NCBI GenBank assembly: GCA_015183035.1
Contig: JACZZP010000001.1
Span: forward strand, 1,736,001 to 1,800,000
Reading direction: 5' to 3'
DNA length: 64,000 nt
Origin: Meloidogyne chitwoodi
Lineage: Eukaryota > Nematoda > Chromadorea > Rhabditida > Meloidogynidae
The notes beneath the pieces are model-generated. The model was not told the DNA's origin. It made no database searches and saw nothing but the letters and a program-made list of their open reading frames with translations. The translations under genes and the position numbers were made by a program. Of this stretch, positions 1 to 12,274 are shown one piece after another (position 1 is the first letter of the stretch; each line of letters begins with the position of its first letter).

Positions 1-96
1 CCAAATGAAATAAATGGCAAAATATCAAATAATAATCACGCTCCTGATTGTAAATGTGATGCTTGTAAAAAAGCTGAAGGAAAAAAACAAAAATAA
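1..96 (+). CDS. 3' end of an unidentified gene (last 31 residues)
   Basis: An open frame enters from the left edge and ends at a TAA at 94-96. The tail is Asn-rich, then has a small cysteine cluster (CKCDAC) and a lysine-rich end (KKAEGKKQK). Nothing upstream is visible, so the family cannot be named. The frame is open from base 1 and is followed by very AT-rich non-coding sequence, which fits a 3' terminal exon. It could also be a chance open frame, so confidence is moderate. Confidence 0.5.
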   Translation, partial: PNEINGKISNNNHAPDCKCDACKKAEGKKQK

Positions 97-1358
97 TATT
101 ATGAAATATTTAATAAATATTTTTATTTAAACACAGAAAAAAAATAAAAATGTTTTTTTATATTTTTTTTATTTTACTGTGAATAAATTTAATTATTTTT
201 TAAATTTATACTAATAATTCCAATAATTATTGGAGACATATTTATAATCTTTTTGGAGAGAGCATTTGAGTAAGAAAAAAATCAGTGAAAAATTTTAAAA
301 ACAAAATTTTTATTAGTAATTTTTAAAAAGATTATTCCAATTTATTCCAAAAACATCCACGAATACACTCCAACTCATTTATGGACTAAATAGAGATGGA
401 ATTACAACAATAATAATTAAAAGTATTAACAATTTTTCACAAATTATTTCTAAATAAACAGGAATGATTCAAAAAGTTTTGGTCTTGAAGACTTAGAAGA
501 GAAGCTTTATTCCATCATTACCTAAATATATATTTAAAATATAATTTACATACTAAAACAAATAATAGTTTTATTTAAAGTTTATTTTTAAATGTTACGG
601 GCAAATTAAATAGGAAGAATTTTAAAAATTAATTTTTATTTTACAAACCTCTTTAGCAAAATTATTTTTTAATAATTAATTTCCAAAAAATAATCTTTTT
701 CATTAAAATAAAGAATAAAATTAAATTTATTGAAAAAATTTTTAATTTGAGAAATTAATTTTTGTTAAAATATTACAACAATTTTTATTTAAAATTATTA
801 TTCTAAAAGAAATAAAATAAAAATTTTAAAAAGTTTATATATTAAATTTATAAATACAAATATTAATTTAAATTAATTTAAAAAAATATTAATATATTAT
901 TTTAAATAAAATTAATTAATTAAATTATTTTATTTTTTGTTAAAATAAATACCTAAATATTAAATTTAATATTTTTGAAGTGTTTTGACCTACTTTTAAA
1001 TAAAATAATCGTCAAAGTTTTAAAAAGACCTTGAGGTTATAAAGGAAATATAAAATTATTTATTTAAAATTATTAGAGTGTTCATTCAAATAAAAATATT
1101 TTAAAATTTATTCATTTAATTGCTGTGATGTGAATGAAGATTTGACGAATCCAGAGTAAAATTAAAATAATTTTGTCAATATTTATTAATAATAAATTAT
1201 ATTTTTTATTATTTAATTAAAATATAATTTATTTATTTACTATAAACAAAAAATAAAAATTATATCTTTAATACCTTTTTTGCCCTCAATTTAAACCCCT
1301 TTAATTAAAAATATTTAAAAAAATAATTAAATATTTTATATTTTTTAACTAAAATAAA
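97..1358. other. intergenic, AT-rich, no gene seen
   Basis: About 1.26 kb of A/T-dominated sequence with stops in all frames between the left-edge gene and the STRM-1-like gene. I see no RNA gene or repeat with clear ends. It presumably holds the promoter of the methyltransferase gene. Confidence 0.6.
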
Positions 1359-4300
1359 ATGTCATCAAATTTAACTTTTCAATATATAAAAGCTCTTGTA
1401 CATTTTCGTCAAACAGATCTGGTATGAAAATCTTTTATTTATTTAAGAAACATTAAAAGATTAAATAACAAAAAAATTTATATTTTTAAACTAAATGATA
1501 TTTATATATTATTTATTCTTAACATATTTGTTACTTAGCAACTATTATTATTTTTTACAAAAAATAATAATTTAAATCATTAAATATATACTAATATATA
1601 GTACCTATATATATATACCAGGGATGCATATCGTTCGATTTTATGCGATACGATATACGATACGATATGCATCCCTGATATATACCTATTGTTTATTTTG
1701 GATCTGTTGATCTAAAATTCCTGGGTTAGTTTTAGATTATTTTTTTGGATAACCAAGAAAATATAATACAAAAAACTATAGCATAAATTAATCAATATAT
1801 ATTTTTATTGTCAATCAGTCAGTCAGTGGCTGTAAATTGTTTTCATGCATTTATGTGGGTAAGCAAATCTCTCCTTTTCTCTATTTCTATCAAAAATATA
1901 GTAAATATTGTATTAAATCGATTATAATTAAATTCTTTTACTCTTTTAAATTATTTTCAAACATTTTAATTTTTATTAATATTTATATAAAATTTAAAAC
2001 TTTTTTTAATAAATTATTTTCAATTTTTAATCAAATTTAGATTTTAACAAAAATTGTTCTTAGTTAGTGGTTAATGTTAATATCTTTATTTATTTATTAT
2101 TAAATATATTTATAATTATTTTATAATTTATCCCCCTAAGTTGAATATAAAATTAAAAATATTTTTTATTAAATATTTATTAAAAATTTCTCATATATTT
2201 AAAATATAGAATTCTTTTGTTGAATTACATTTTCAACTTTATTCTGATGCTAAACAAAATGATGATTATGCACAATGTATTTCCCATTATTATTCAATTA
2301 TGTCTAAAGTATATTCTCTATTTTTAAAATTAAAATTTTATAAAAATTAAGTTTATTGGAAAATATTTTTGTCAAAGTTTTCATTTTGTTCCTCCTTTAT
2401 TACCTACAAATAATAAAAGACAACAAAAATCTTCTAATTTTTATAGGAAAATAAAATTAAATAAAAATAAAACAAAATATAATTTAAATAATTCTCTTAA
2501 TCAATTACATATTTTAATTGGTGAATGGTTAGTAAAATATTTAAAAATAATTTTTTTTTTTTTAAAAAAGTCTTCAATTGAGTATTGGCATAAAATGTTT
2601 AGACATTGGTTGTGGTATTGGTAGTGTTATTAAAAATTTAGCTTCAACAGGTGCTCAAATAACTGGCTTAACAATTTCTCCTGATGAAGTATTTATTTAT
2701 TTTTAAAATATTAATTACAAAACAAAAGTTCTAAAAATTTGTTTTGCAATTGAATTTAGCTTTTTATTAAAATTAAAAATAGTACAAATGATATAGGTAT
2801 TTCTTTCTATGAAATTAATTTTTAGATTTATCTTTAAAGTTTTAATTTTATAATTTATGTTGACTATTAAAATATTATAAAATTTAATAATCTTTTTATT
2901 TTAAATAAATTAAAATTTTAAGGTTAATATTGGAAATTCAATATTTCAAAACTTGGGAATTAACACAAATTGTCGATTAATTCGAGCAGACTGCTCTAAA
3001 TGTTGAAAATTTAAAATATTTATTATAATAATTTTCGGGTTTTCGGACAAAGTCTGCAAATTTTATTCACAACTAACTTTTTTCTTTTCACATAAATTAG
3101 CATAAATAGCTTCATTAATTTTGAGATGTTTTCCAAAGTACTTCTTATTCCTTTATTTTCCGATCGCTAAATTCTTTCAATAATTTGTCTGACGATATAT
3201 TGAAGATTAACAAAATAAATTAATTTTTGATTAAACACTAAATTCAAGCACTTTAGAACACACTGTCAGATTATTATTCTTCAGAAATTATATAATCTAA
3301 TTTGGTAATAAAATTAAAAATTGTTTAATAAATTGATAATTATAAAAAGTTGAGGATAAAATTTGCAGACTATTTCCTGAGAAACGAAAAATACCAAATA
3401 TTATTATTTTAAATATTTTTTTAGTTATTCCATTTGATAATAATAGCAAAGATGCTGCTTATGCAATTTATTCACTTAAATATTTACCTAAACTTAAACA
3501 AATATTTTCTGAAATTAATAGAATATTAAAACCTGAAGGTCTTTTATTAATTTATGATTTACTTAAAACAGACAAATATAATGAAAATAATGATGAACAT
3601 AGGTTAATATAATTATTAATTTATAAAAATATTAATAATAGAAAATTATTATCTGAACTTGAGATGTCATGTGGAATGCCACCTATACATTATCGTAATG
3701 AAATAATAAAGGAAGCTAATTTAGCTAATTTCGTTTTAATTAAATATATTAATTTGGTTTTTAAAAAAAATAATTCTAAATATTTTTATTTTTTAAGGAA
3801 GAAAAAGTTGGTAAACCTTTTTATTATTGTTTTAGTAGTTCAAAAATATTTATGTGGATGTTGAGGTTAATATTTAATTATTTTTTAATTTATTTTTAGT
3901 AAAGTTATTCAAATGCGTTTTTCCGGTATCGGTATTTCGGTATTTACCGAATTTCGGTAAATACGGATTTAAAATTTTCGGTATTACCGCGGTATTTCGT
4001 TATTTTTTTAAATCTCCTAATTCTTAGTGATTTTGATCTAAAATAGGTATAATGTTAAGCGTAAAATTTCTAAGTTTTTTAACTTTTAATATTTCTAACG
4101 GATGGTTAACTGAAAAGAGTGAAAGAAATGTAGGATTGTCAACCATATTAAGGGACGTATTGGTGCCAGGGTTGTTTCAGATTGGCCGCAAGTGTTGGGT
4201 CGGGTTACGGGTTGTGCAAAAATGTCGGGTTTCGTAATTTATACAACTTTAAGTTGTTTTCGCACCGCAATCAAATTTTTTAAATTATTGCACTTTAGTT

Positions 4301-4821
4301 GCAAAAATTAACCTTTTTTAGCGCCACAAACAAAAATATAGGTCTTTTATTTTTCTACTAAATTTAAATGTTTTAAAACAAAAGAAAAATAAATCAAAAA
4401 ATAATTAATGACCTGCAGATATTTTTTTATTAACATAGGGATCGAACTTATATATAGTTAGGCCAGGATAATAACCGGCCAACCACTCAACCATACATTA
4501 CAAATAATAAATATTTTCCTTTTAATATTCCTTCTTTTTCCATGCAAAAGAGTCAAAGAAATAATTAAAAAGAAGAGGGGAAAAATACCGAAATACCGAA
4601 AATAATACCGTGGTAATACGGTACCGTGAATAACTCTAATTTTTAGATCAAAAATAATTAAACATTTAATTAATACCGGACAATTTCTAAATATTTTACC
4701 AAATGGTTTTAATCGTTTTAATAAACTTTTCCTTTTTGGAACTGTTAACAACATTGTAAGAGCTGGTAAACTTGGAATTCTTTCTGGTGCTGAAATATTA
4801 TTATTTCAAAAAATTAAATAA
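1359..4821 (+). CDS. strm-1: STRM-1-like sterol C-methyltransferase (SAM-dependent), 9 exons
   Basis: Exons 1359-1421, 2210-2308, 2352-2527, 2571-2688, 2923-3001, 3425-3602, 3642-3756, 3798-3865 and 4647-4821 join in frame to 356 residues. The protein resembles the Erg6/SMT methyltransferase fold used by nematode STRM-1, which methylates sterols at C4. Visible motifs in order: an N-terminal YGWG-like region (GKYFCQSFHFVPPL), SAM motif I LDIGCGIGSV, post-I TGAQITGLTISPDE, an acidic RADCSKF segment, AIYSLKYLPKL, the motif III-like RILKPEGLLLIYD, and EMSCGMPP. The C-terminal end (RAGKLGILSGAE) matches the usual end of the family. Intron 5 holds a short inverted-repeat element. The last intron has been enlarged by a hAT-like insertion at its acceptor. 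It could instead be a related small-molecule methyltransferase, but the order and spacing of motifs favour STRM-1. Confidence 0.85.
1619..1677. mobile_element. 59-bp hAT-like micro-MITE in STRM-1-like intron 1
   Basis: Near-perfect hairpin with ends CAGGGATGCATATCGT and ACGATATGCATCCCTG. It is flanked by an 8-bp direct repeat atatatac (1611-1618 and 1678-1685). CAGGG termini and an 8-bp target duplication are typical of hAT elements. It has no coding capacity. A longer relative lies at 56686-56792. Confidence 0.8.
3031..3391. repeat. inverted-repeat element in STRM-1-like intron 5
   Basis: The left arm (attttcgggttttcgg, then agtctgcaaattttat) reappears inverted near 3360-3391 (ataaaatttgcagact, then gaaacgaaaat). 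Arms are about 45 bases around a roughly 270-base AT-rich centre with no open frame. No clear target duplication was found, so the ends are approximate. Confidence 0.6.
3900..4638. mobile_element. hAT-like non-autonomous element at the acceptor of the last STRM-1-like intron
   Basis: 739 bp with terminal repeats TAAAGTTATTCA and TGAATAACTCTA (11 of 12 match after inversion). Inside these are subterminal repeats rich in cggtatt and aataccg. The flanking 8-bp duplication atttttag (3892-3899 and 4639-4646) is perfect and equals the last 8 bases of the host intron. The ancestral intron would have been a normal 34-base intron (3866-3899). No transposase is visible. The interior carries a tRNA-like segment and motifs shared with the other hAT-like elements of the window. 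Confidence 0.85.
4430..4495 (-). other. degenerate tRNA-like segment inside the hAT-like element
   Basis: On the minus strand the order is an A-box-like TGGTTGAGTGGTT (4493-4481), an anticodon-arm-like ggccggttattatcctggcc, and a B-box-like GTTCGATCCC (4447-4438). The arms do not fold into a complete cloverleaf, so this is not called a functional tRNA. It looks like a tRNA-derived, SINE-like fragment. Confidence 0.45.
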
Positions 4822-5055
4822 ATTTTTTAATTAAATTATTTTTTTATTTGTTAATTTTTTATAATAAAAATTGAAACTTTAATTTATATAACTTATAAAG
4901 GAATAAATAAATCTAATTTCTAAATTTTAATTTATTTTGTATAAATATATTATTAAATTATAATATAATTATTAAATTGTTTTATTCAATTATTTTAAAT
5001 GTAATTTTTCTATATATATAATTTCTCTTAAAACTTTATTTAAAAAAAGAATTAA

Positions 5056-6761
5056 ATGGTAATTTCAAAAGAAAATGTTATTGATAAGGAAATTAATTTT
5101 ACAAAACAACAAAAACATAACCAGCAGAAACGAATAGGAATTATTGGATTTGGGCATTTGGGTATGTTTTATTAAATAATAATTTAAAATATTTTTTGTA
5201 TAATAATTAAAAAAAGTTGTGTATTTTAATATTATAAGAATAATTAAGATATTTTAGTAAATTTTTAGTTTTTTTAATCCTTTAGAAAATCATCTACATA
5301 ATTTTAAGATTTTCATTTAATAATAATTATAGGTCAATTTCTGAAAATGGAGTTAGGTAAATCTCCTTATTTCTCACTGCAAAAAATATGGAATAGAACT
5401 GAGGACTTAAATGAGGGTGTTTTGCCTCTGAACGAAATAAATGATCAAAATTTGAAAAATATTGATTTAATAATCGAGGTTTTTATAAATTAAAAAACAT
5501 TTGAATTAACATTTTTGTATAAATATTTTAAAGGTTTCTCATCCGGATATTATTCACAATTATTCAAAAACAATTCTTAACCACACCGATCTTTTTGTTA
5601 AGTTTATTTTTTATTACAATATAATATCTGATCAAATTTTTATCAAACAATTTTTAACATTTGAATAAATAGATAGGCTCAGTGACTGCATTAGCTGTTG
5701 AAAAAACCTACAATGAAATTAAAAAAGGTAATATGTAATAATTAGTCCTTGAATAATTATTACAGATGTATTCTAAAAGTTTCTTAAATCGACCATTCAT
5801 TTTTCTGTCACTTTTATGGTTGAAAACCGTAGTCATAAATTATATAATGCCTTGAATAAAATATCAAAAATAAAGTTAATCCCATATTATGTATTTAAGC
5901 AATTCAGCGACCAGATATTTGTCGCTCTGTGTTTATACCTTCTGGTGCCCTTTGGGGATCAAGAGATATACAGAAAATGGCTGATTTTTGTGTTTTAAAA
6001 GTTAATATATATTTTGGATTATTTTAACAAAATTCTTTAGACTCTCTCAATTACAACAATGCTACATCCAAATTCTCTTCAATTGGCAGAATTAAGCATT
6101 GATTCTTCGTCAGAACTAAAAGTTTTACATTCCTTCTGCGAAGAAAGCAAACGAACCAACAGCCCTAAAGTTCTTTATGATGGTGAGCTTGTCCTGACTA
6201 GTATGTATAAAATAATAATTCCTTGAAGGTCCAGTTCGACAGCTTTGCCTAATGGCGCCAAATAATGTGTAAGAAAATTAATTCATTTTTCTTTTGTAAT
6301 TATATATATTTGATAATAAAGTAATTCTATGGCCAGTGCCGTCATTGCTGCACATACACTTGGATTTGACGATACTCGTGCAAAACTTATCGTGGACCCG
6401 GAGTTTGTCTTTTATCTAAAAAAATGAAATTTTCCGGTTACATAACAATTTTATTTAAAACTTCTTCAAAAAATTAAAATTTAATATTGAACAGATTGAG
6501 AAACTGGCAAATAATTGAATATGAAGTAACTGGCGAAAATGGGTTCCGCACATTTTTACGTCGTGAGAATCCCTCTCAACCAGGCGTAGGTGAAACTACA
6601 GGAGAAACAACCTACTTTTCTTTTTTGTCCAGTGTGAACGGTTTTATTGAGTAAATGTTTAAATAAATATTTTTAGAGACACTCCACCGACCGCAAGGGC
6701 TCAACATTTGTTAACTGCGAAATCCTCTTATAAAAATATTTTACTTACACAGAGGATATAA
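5056..6761 (+). CDS. ASPDH: L-aspartate dehydrogenase (ASPDH family), 10 exons
   Basis: Exons 5056-5161, 5333-5478, 5534-5596, 5673-5727, 5915-6000, 6041-6182, 6229-6268, 6322-6402, 6495-6650 and 6677-6761 give 319 residues in frame. The enzyme family oxidises L-aspartate to iminoaspartate with NAD(P). Visible are the Rossmann glycine motif GIIGFGHLG near residue 30, then VGSVTALA-like IGSVTALA. Next comes the signature IPSGALWGSRDI, and then the substrate-domain segment with the conserved histidine (MASAVIAAHTLGFDDT) and NPSQPGVGE near the end. The last exon adds a short tail. It could end instead at the in-frame TAA at 6651-6653 if the last intron were retained. It starts 234 bases after the STRM-1-like gene on the same strand. 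A plausible trans-splice acceptor (aaaaaaag) sits just before the ATG. Confidence 0.85.
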
Positions 6762-6992
6762 TCATAAAGTCTTTAGAATATTTTTTTATTTTTTAGTTAT
6801 TTTTTAAATCATCCTTAAATTTTCTTATTTAAAAACTAATAAAAGTAATTATTTTTTCTAAAGTCAAAAATATAATTTTGGGATAAAATATTGGCAAAGT
6901 AAAAGCTTAATGTTAAAATTAAACAATATGCGAAAATCTAAAATAAATTTTTGAGTATTATCATTTAAAATAAAGTTAAGCAATATTTATAT

Positions 6993-9900
6993 TCAATCAC
7001 TACGTACTTTCCTCAACATAATTCGCATGCAAGCCAAAGCATCTTCCTTACTGTCATGGCCGCCTTCTATAATTTATAAATAAATAATTAGAGCCCGGTC
7101 GGTAGGTATTTTTTCAATATTTTTCAATTTTTAACTGAAAAACCTAACGACGCCGGGCTCTAAAAATAATATTATGCTAAATATATAGTAAAATGTAATT
7201 TTCTAAATATAAAAAATTAAAAAAAATTCATTCTTACCATCCTCTTGAATTATTATTTGCAGCATTTCAGAAGCCAGTGTTTTAAGTGCTCTCTTCATTG
7301 GAGGGCCAAGCCGATGTGGAAAAATAACGCTAAAAAATACAATAAATTAAAGTTTAAATCTTTAACCTTGTATCCACAACGCGATTATGTACAAGTCGTA
7401 ACGCGCGTAAATCACTTTCAAGTGAGTGGCCAATTAAAATAGTTTCCGAATTGATCAATTCAAACAAACGCTCGCGTGCCTTTAATTTTTGATGAAATTA
7501 TCTTAATAAGCTTATTACTACCTTATCCAAGTTGCATTCGGCATGAAGAAGCTGATCAGCATTTAAACCACTAAACCTTGTATTACAATCAATTAAAGTA
7601 TTCTGTGGCCGAACAAACAAATCCAAAATCAAGTCACCAATAACATCCACAACAGAAACACTAAAAATAATGTTAAAAATTAAAAATAAAAGTATTGACA
7701 CCGTGCAACTTCTGGGCCCCAGTTTGTGTAGACCATTTCACAATCCATGGCATAGACCTTAACACATTAAATTGATAATTGTTCTTGACACATATAATAC
7801 TTTTTTAGATCTTGGATCACCAACTCCATAGGGTTTTGGTGTGCTTACATATTGTTCCAAAGTACTAAGTCTAAGTGTTTGCGTTATATGTCTTCCAGCA
7901 ACAACACAACCTTGAACATCCAAAGTTGATTGACAACAAGTATATCGTGCTTCGACAACACCCTGAACTAAAAAAATATTTTATATAATTATAAATTAAA
8001 TTGTTACTTTTTTTCTTCCAGGCTCGTCCCCAATGATAGATACATTCTTTGGATGAAGTATAATCTCCATTTGGTTTTAAATGGTATTCTATTCCACAAC
8101 GAGAGCAGACTCGTCTCAAATCTAATTTAATAATTGATTTTTACTAAAATTAAAAGGTAGATAATATCCCATTTGCATGTAAGAAATATTAAAAAAAATA
8201 AAGTTAAATTCTTAATTGAAAAACAAACCAGAATCAGATATAAATGATTTTCCATTAATTGAATCAGATTCGTAGTCCCGAATTTCAACAATGTTCTTAA
8301 TGTTAGGTTTCTCATTGAATGGATCCTATTAATATTTAAAATAAATTTATTAAATTTTAAATATTCATGTACAAATTCTTCATCCATTTCTTGAGTTAAA
8401 GTAGTCCATCTTGGATACCCGTTGTCCCAGAGTTGATCATCAGAAAGTAAATAAACTTCCAGTTCATTGTAAAAACTAAAAATATTAGGTGCTAAAAATC
8501 TTTTCAAAATCAAATAATCAATTATTAAATAGTTGAATGTTAAAAAAACATTTAATTCAGAAATATTTACCCAGATTCGCTAAGATGTGTAGCTTTATGT
8601 TGAGCAAAACGCTTTGCCTTTTGCAATCCAACTGTTATTGAATCAACGTGCCGTCCCAAGAGGACATTTTGATGAGAAATTGAATCTTAAAATATTTTCG
8701 CATGTAAATAGTTAATTTTATTTATTATAATACCAGATGGTTTGCGAATTGAATCATTTGAGATAAAATTACGCAATCGTTTAATAACATTGGGAATTGC
8801 AGAAATATAACCAATTTTAGTAGAACAGCGATCAAGAACATCTTTTTCTTCATGTAGTGCCTAAAATGTTTTAATTTTTATTTATGCATAACACTATAAA
8901 AATAACACTATCAATGGCTGTTTTTGGGTCATCCGTGCAGATTTTTAAATATTCCGCATAAATTATTCTTAATTTTGTTTGTCGAAGCTGAAGCGCAACT
9001 TTTCTATTATTTGGATCCAAAGGGATAAGCTTTTGCTGATCTCTTTTTGGTGAAAGATTCTGAAAAACCGTTATAATCTAAAGAATTTTCCAATAATTAC
9101 CAAATGAGCCTTTCTTTGTTCACCTTTCTTCAAAGTAGATGCTAAAGTGTGTTTTATATCAGAAGAGCTATTATTGCTGGCACTACAAAAATTCTTTGAA
9201 AGAGTTTCCGAATGGCAGGTATTTTGGAAACTGTTATTGAAATTAACTTTGTTAGAAGACGAAGGCTAAAGATAAAAATTTAGATTTAATATAGTAAATA
9301 ATTAATGCCAAATTTTGATGATTTCGGGTTGAAGATGAGATATCTGTAGAATTACTTTGTTGAACTTCAGCTGAAGGCTTGTAATTATCATTAAGTGATT
9401 GATGAAGACTTAACAATGTTCGAGGATGTACTTGTTCCTAATTTACTTTTTTAATTATTTGAAATCTTTTTTTTTTTAATTTACTTGAAGAGTGGGAGGT
9501 ACAAGCTTATTAGGAATTGCTTTTGAACTGTTAATATTTTTATGAATAGGAGATGAAGGTTTCTGTGTTGGTGAATCTATTGGCGATGGGGTAGCCGGAA
9601 CAACAGAAACAGAAGATGATGAGGCAAGTGACACAGTCGGTGTTAGAAGCTTGTGAGGTTCAATCAAAGATACTGATGGAAGAACTTGTTTATTTGATGA
9701 AATTCCATCACTAAAAATAATAACAAACATTAAAAAAAATAATTAAACATACATATTGCTTCTTAATTTTGTTTTATTATCATTATTCTCATTTTTTTGT
9801 TTATCCATATCAGCAATTTTCGAAGATACAGGACTTGTACGTAAATCTTCATTGTCAGATAGAAGGTCCACCAATGCTTGTTTCTCATTACGAGTTTCAT

Positions 9901-12274
9901 TATCCTATAGAATAAAAAAATATTAAAATTATTTAAATCTTTTATTCGTAATTTAAAAAAGTACCTCTTCACATTCATGTTTTGGTTTTTTATTTCTCTC
10001 AGTACTACTTGCAGTTCTTCGTCTCTTATGCACAATACTAATAAAATAAGATTACGAAATTTGAAATTTCTATAAAATTAAATAGTAGGCGAGATTCTAA
10101 TTTATTTTTGGAAAATTTTTTCTTGTGCTAAATTCAATATTTTTGCCGTTTCAAATTAAAAATAATATTTTAAATAATCTTTAATGTATTATATTATAAA
10201 TCAACACACTTACGATTCAATTAAAATTTTTTTGCTAATAGCTTTATTCTTTTTAGTTGAAGATTCCTACAAATTATTTATAATAAAAAAATAAAATAGT
10301 ATAAAGGATTACTTCATCATCACCTTCGAATAAGGAATTGATTATTTCATCGCTTGATTTTCTAGCAATGTTAAGTCTGTTCTCCAATATAATATCAGAC
10401 GGGGCATTACTTTTTTGCTATGAAATAAAATTAAAAAAATAAAAATATTTAAACAAACTCTCCAAATTGGTACTCTTTTTTTTTCATCGACATGATTTTT
10501 AAGATTCAATGATGATTTATCATTAGAGGAAGGTTGTTGTGATGATTTGCTACTAGATTGACGGATTTCTTCTTCCAAAGCTCCAATTGATTTATCAATA
10601 TTTGAAAGCATCTTCAGATTTCTGTTTGAATTTATTTTTAAAATTTATTGGGAGAATAATAAAATTATTAAAGTAAGTTATTGCCTTATATGCACTTACT
10701 CATTAATTCCAAATTTACAAGTCTCATCTGACAAAGATTTTCTTTTTTCTTTATCCATAATTTTGTAAAAACCAAGCTTTTTGCTCGCGTTTCCAAAACC
10801 ATTATTAGTAGCAAATGAAGAATGTTGTTGTCGTTTCGAGGATAAAATATTGTCTATAATTGTTTTTTCTTTTGTAGCTTTTTCATTCGGTGCTTTAATT
10901 TTTGCCTTAATTATTAAACACAAGGAATAGGATATTATTAAATATGTGAAATACTACTATAAAAAGATTTAAAACAAACTTTCCAATCTTCAACTCTCTT
11001 CTCATGTTCCTCCATCACGTCCGAAGAACTCTTTTTGCTAAGCCATACATCCTCACTCGATTTACGATTAGGCTCATCACTGTTCTTGAGATTTTTCTGT
11101 TTATTGTTAGACTGTTTTTCTATGATTCTATGGGGAACACCGGCGAGTATAGGTCCAGAACATGTATCGCCACTTTTTAATTTAATTCCCTAGATTATAC
11201 ATTGTAATTAGTTGTGCCTAAATTTTCAAGTACCTTTTTCTTCTTTTTCATCTCATCCTGTTGTTCCAACCTTTCTCGATGCCGTTTCTTTTCCAATTCG
11301 AGTTTAGCTAATTCCTCAAGTTTGTGTTCTCGCTGATCCTTTAATAAATTTTCTTGCGTCACCATAATCTGGTCAATAGGATCGATAATATCTAACAAAT
11401 CTTTTTATAATAAAAATTAGAAAATATATTTATTACTTTTGTTTACAAGATCATTATTGTTATTTTGACACGATGCAATATCCTGCCGTTTAAGTCGAGT
11501 TTGAATATTTTTCTGACGCTCCGCTAATTCTCTACGCTTTTTTCTTTCCTCCTCTTCACGTTCGAGTTGGACAATTGGTGTCGGGGTATATGAAGGAGCT
11601 TTGATTATAAGAATTTATATAAAACTCACTAATGTAAGAAGGTAACCTGAAGTAATTTTTTCCTTTCGTTTCTTGTGACGTGATATTTTTGTATCGAATC
11701 CTACATCTCCTACTGTTAAGTTGGAGCAGATATTTACAACACTAGGCAAACCAGAAGTAAATAGATTGCCAAATTGTTGTGGTAAATTATGTTCCTAAAA
11801 ATTTATATAACTATGACGAGGTGTTCATAAACGGATGAGGTTACATTATCAGCTGTTTCAACAGAGACATTAGGCGCAACATAACCGAGATAACCACAAG
11901 TGTACTTATCTAAATTAGCGAATGAATATAGCATGAAGAAAGAACCTGTAATGGCATCTTCTCTTTGTGATTGCTGCATCCTTTCCGTATTTTTGGTAAC
12001 ATGACACCCAGTTTGTGAAGACCATGAAGATTTTAGAGGAGCCACTTTTTCAAGCACAACAATGATGTCATCATCTTGAACCTCCTCCTTAACATCGACC
12101 AAGAGTTTTGAAGCTAAAATGTAAAACAAAGCATTATTATTGAATTCTAAAAAATCTACCTCTAGAGAATGGATGAAAAAAGGGGCAAAACGGTCTTATG
12201 CACTGTTCTCCTTCATCATCAAAGGGACACCGTGAACGCGAAAATGGACCATAGTTTGAACCTGAACGGATCAT
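6993..12274 (-). CDS. REXO1: REXO1-type RNA 3'-5' exonuclease (DEDDh), 28 exons
   Basis: 28 exons from 12274 down to 6993 join in frame to about 1226 residues. The N-terminus ([16 protein letters not shown], then [10 protein letters not shown]) is the CCCH-like start of REXO1 proteins. A long charged, low-complexity middle follows, with a coiled-coil-like stretch ([16 protein letters not shown]). The C-terminus has [24 protein letters not shown] and [14 protein letters not shown], then the exonuclease domain. Its catalytic acidic residues are in [40 protein letters not shown] and [13 protein letters not shown]. These are the DEDDh residues that bind two metals and trim RNA 3' ends. One intron (9308-9266) starts with GC. 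The last intron contains a 74-base hairpin. Key boundaries: exon 1 12274-12160, exonuclease exons 7757-7702, 7660-7522, 7479-7367, 7329-7238 and 7066-6993. Confidence 0.88.
7089..7162. repeat. 74-bp hairpin in the last REXO1 intron
   Basis: Ends TAGAGCCCGG and CCGGGCTCTA, with further pairing inward (ggtaggtattttttcaat against attgaaaaa). This is an imperfect palindrome that looks like a very short MITE. A TA duplication is possible but not distinctive. Confidence 0.6.

Noticed and set aside
4438..4493. Functional tRNA gene
   Set aside because: A-box and B-box-like motifs exist, but the stems are not complementary enough for a cloverleaf. Kept only as a tRNA-like fragment.
5816..5998. 60-residue open frame inside the aspartate dehydrogenase gene
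   Set aside because: It overlaps intron 4 and exon 5 in the wrong frame. The spliced product gives IPSGALWG, the conserved sequence.
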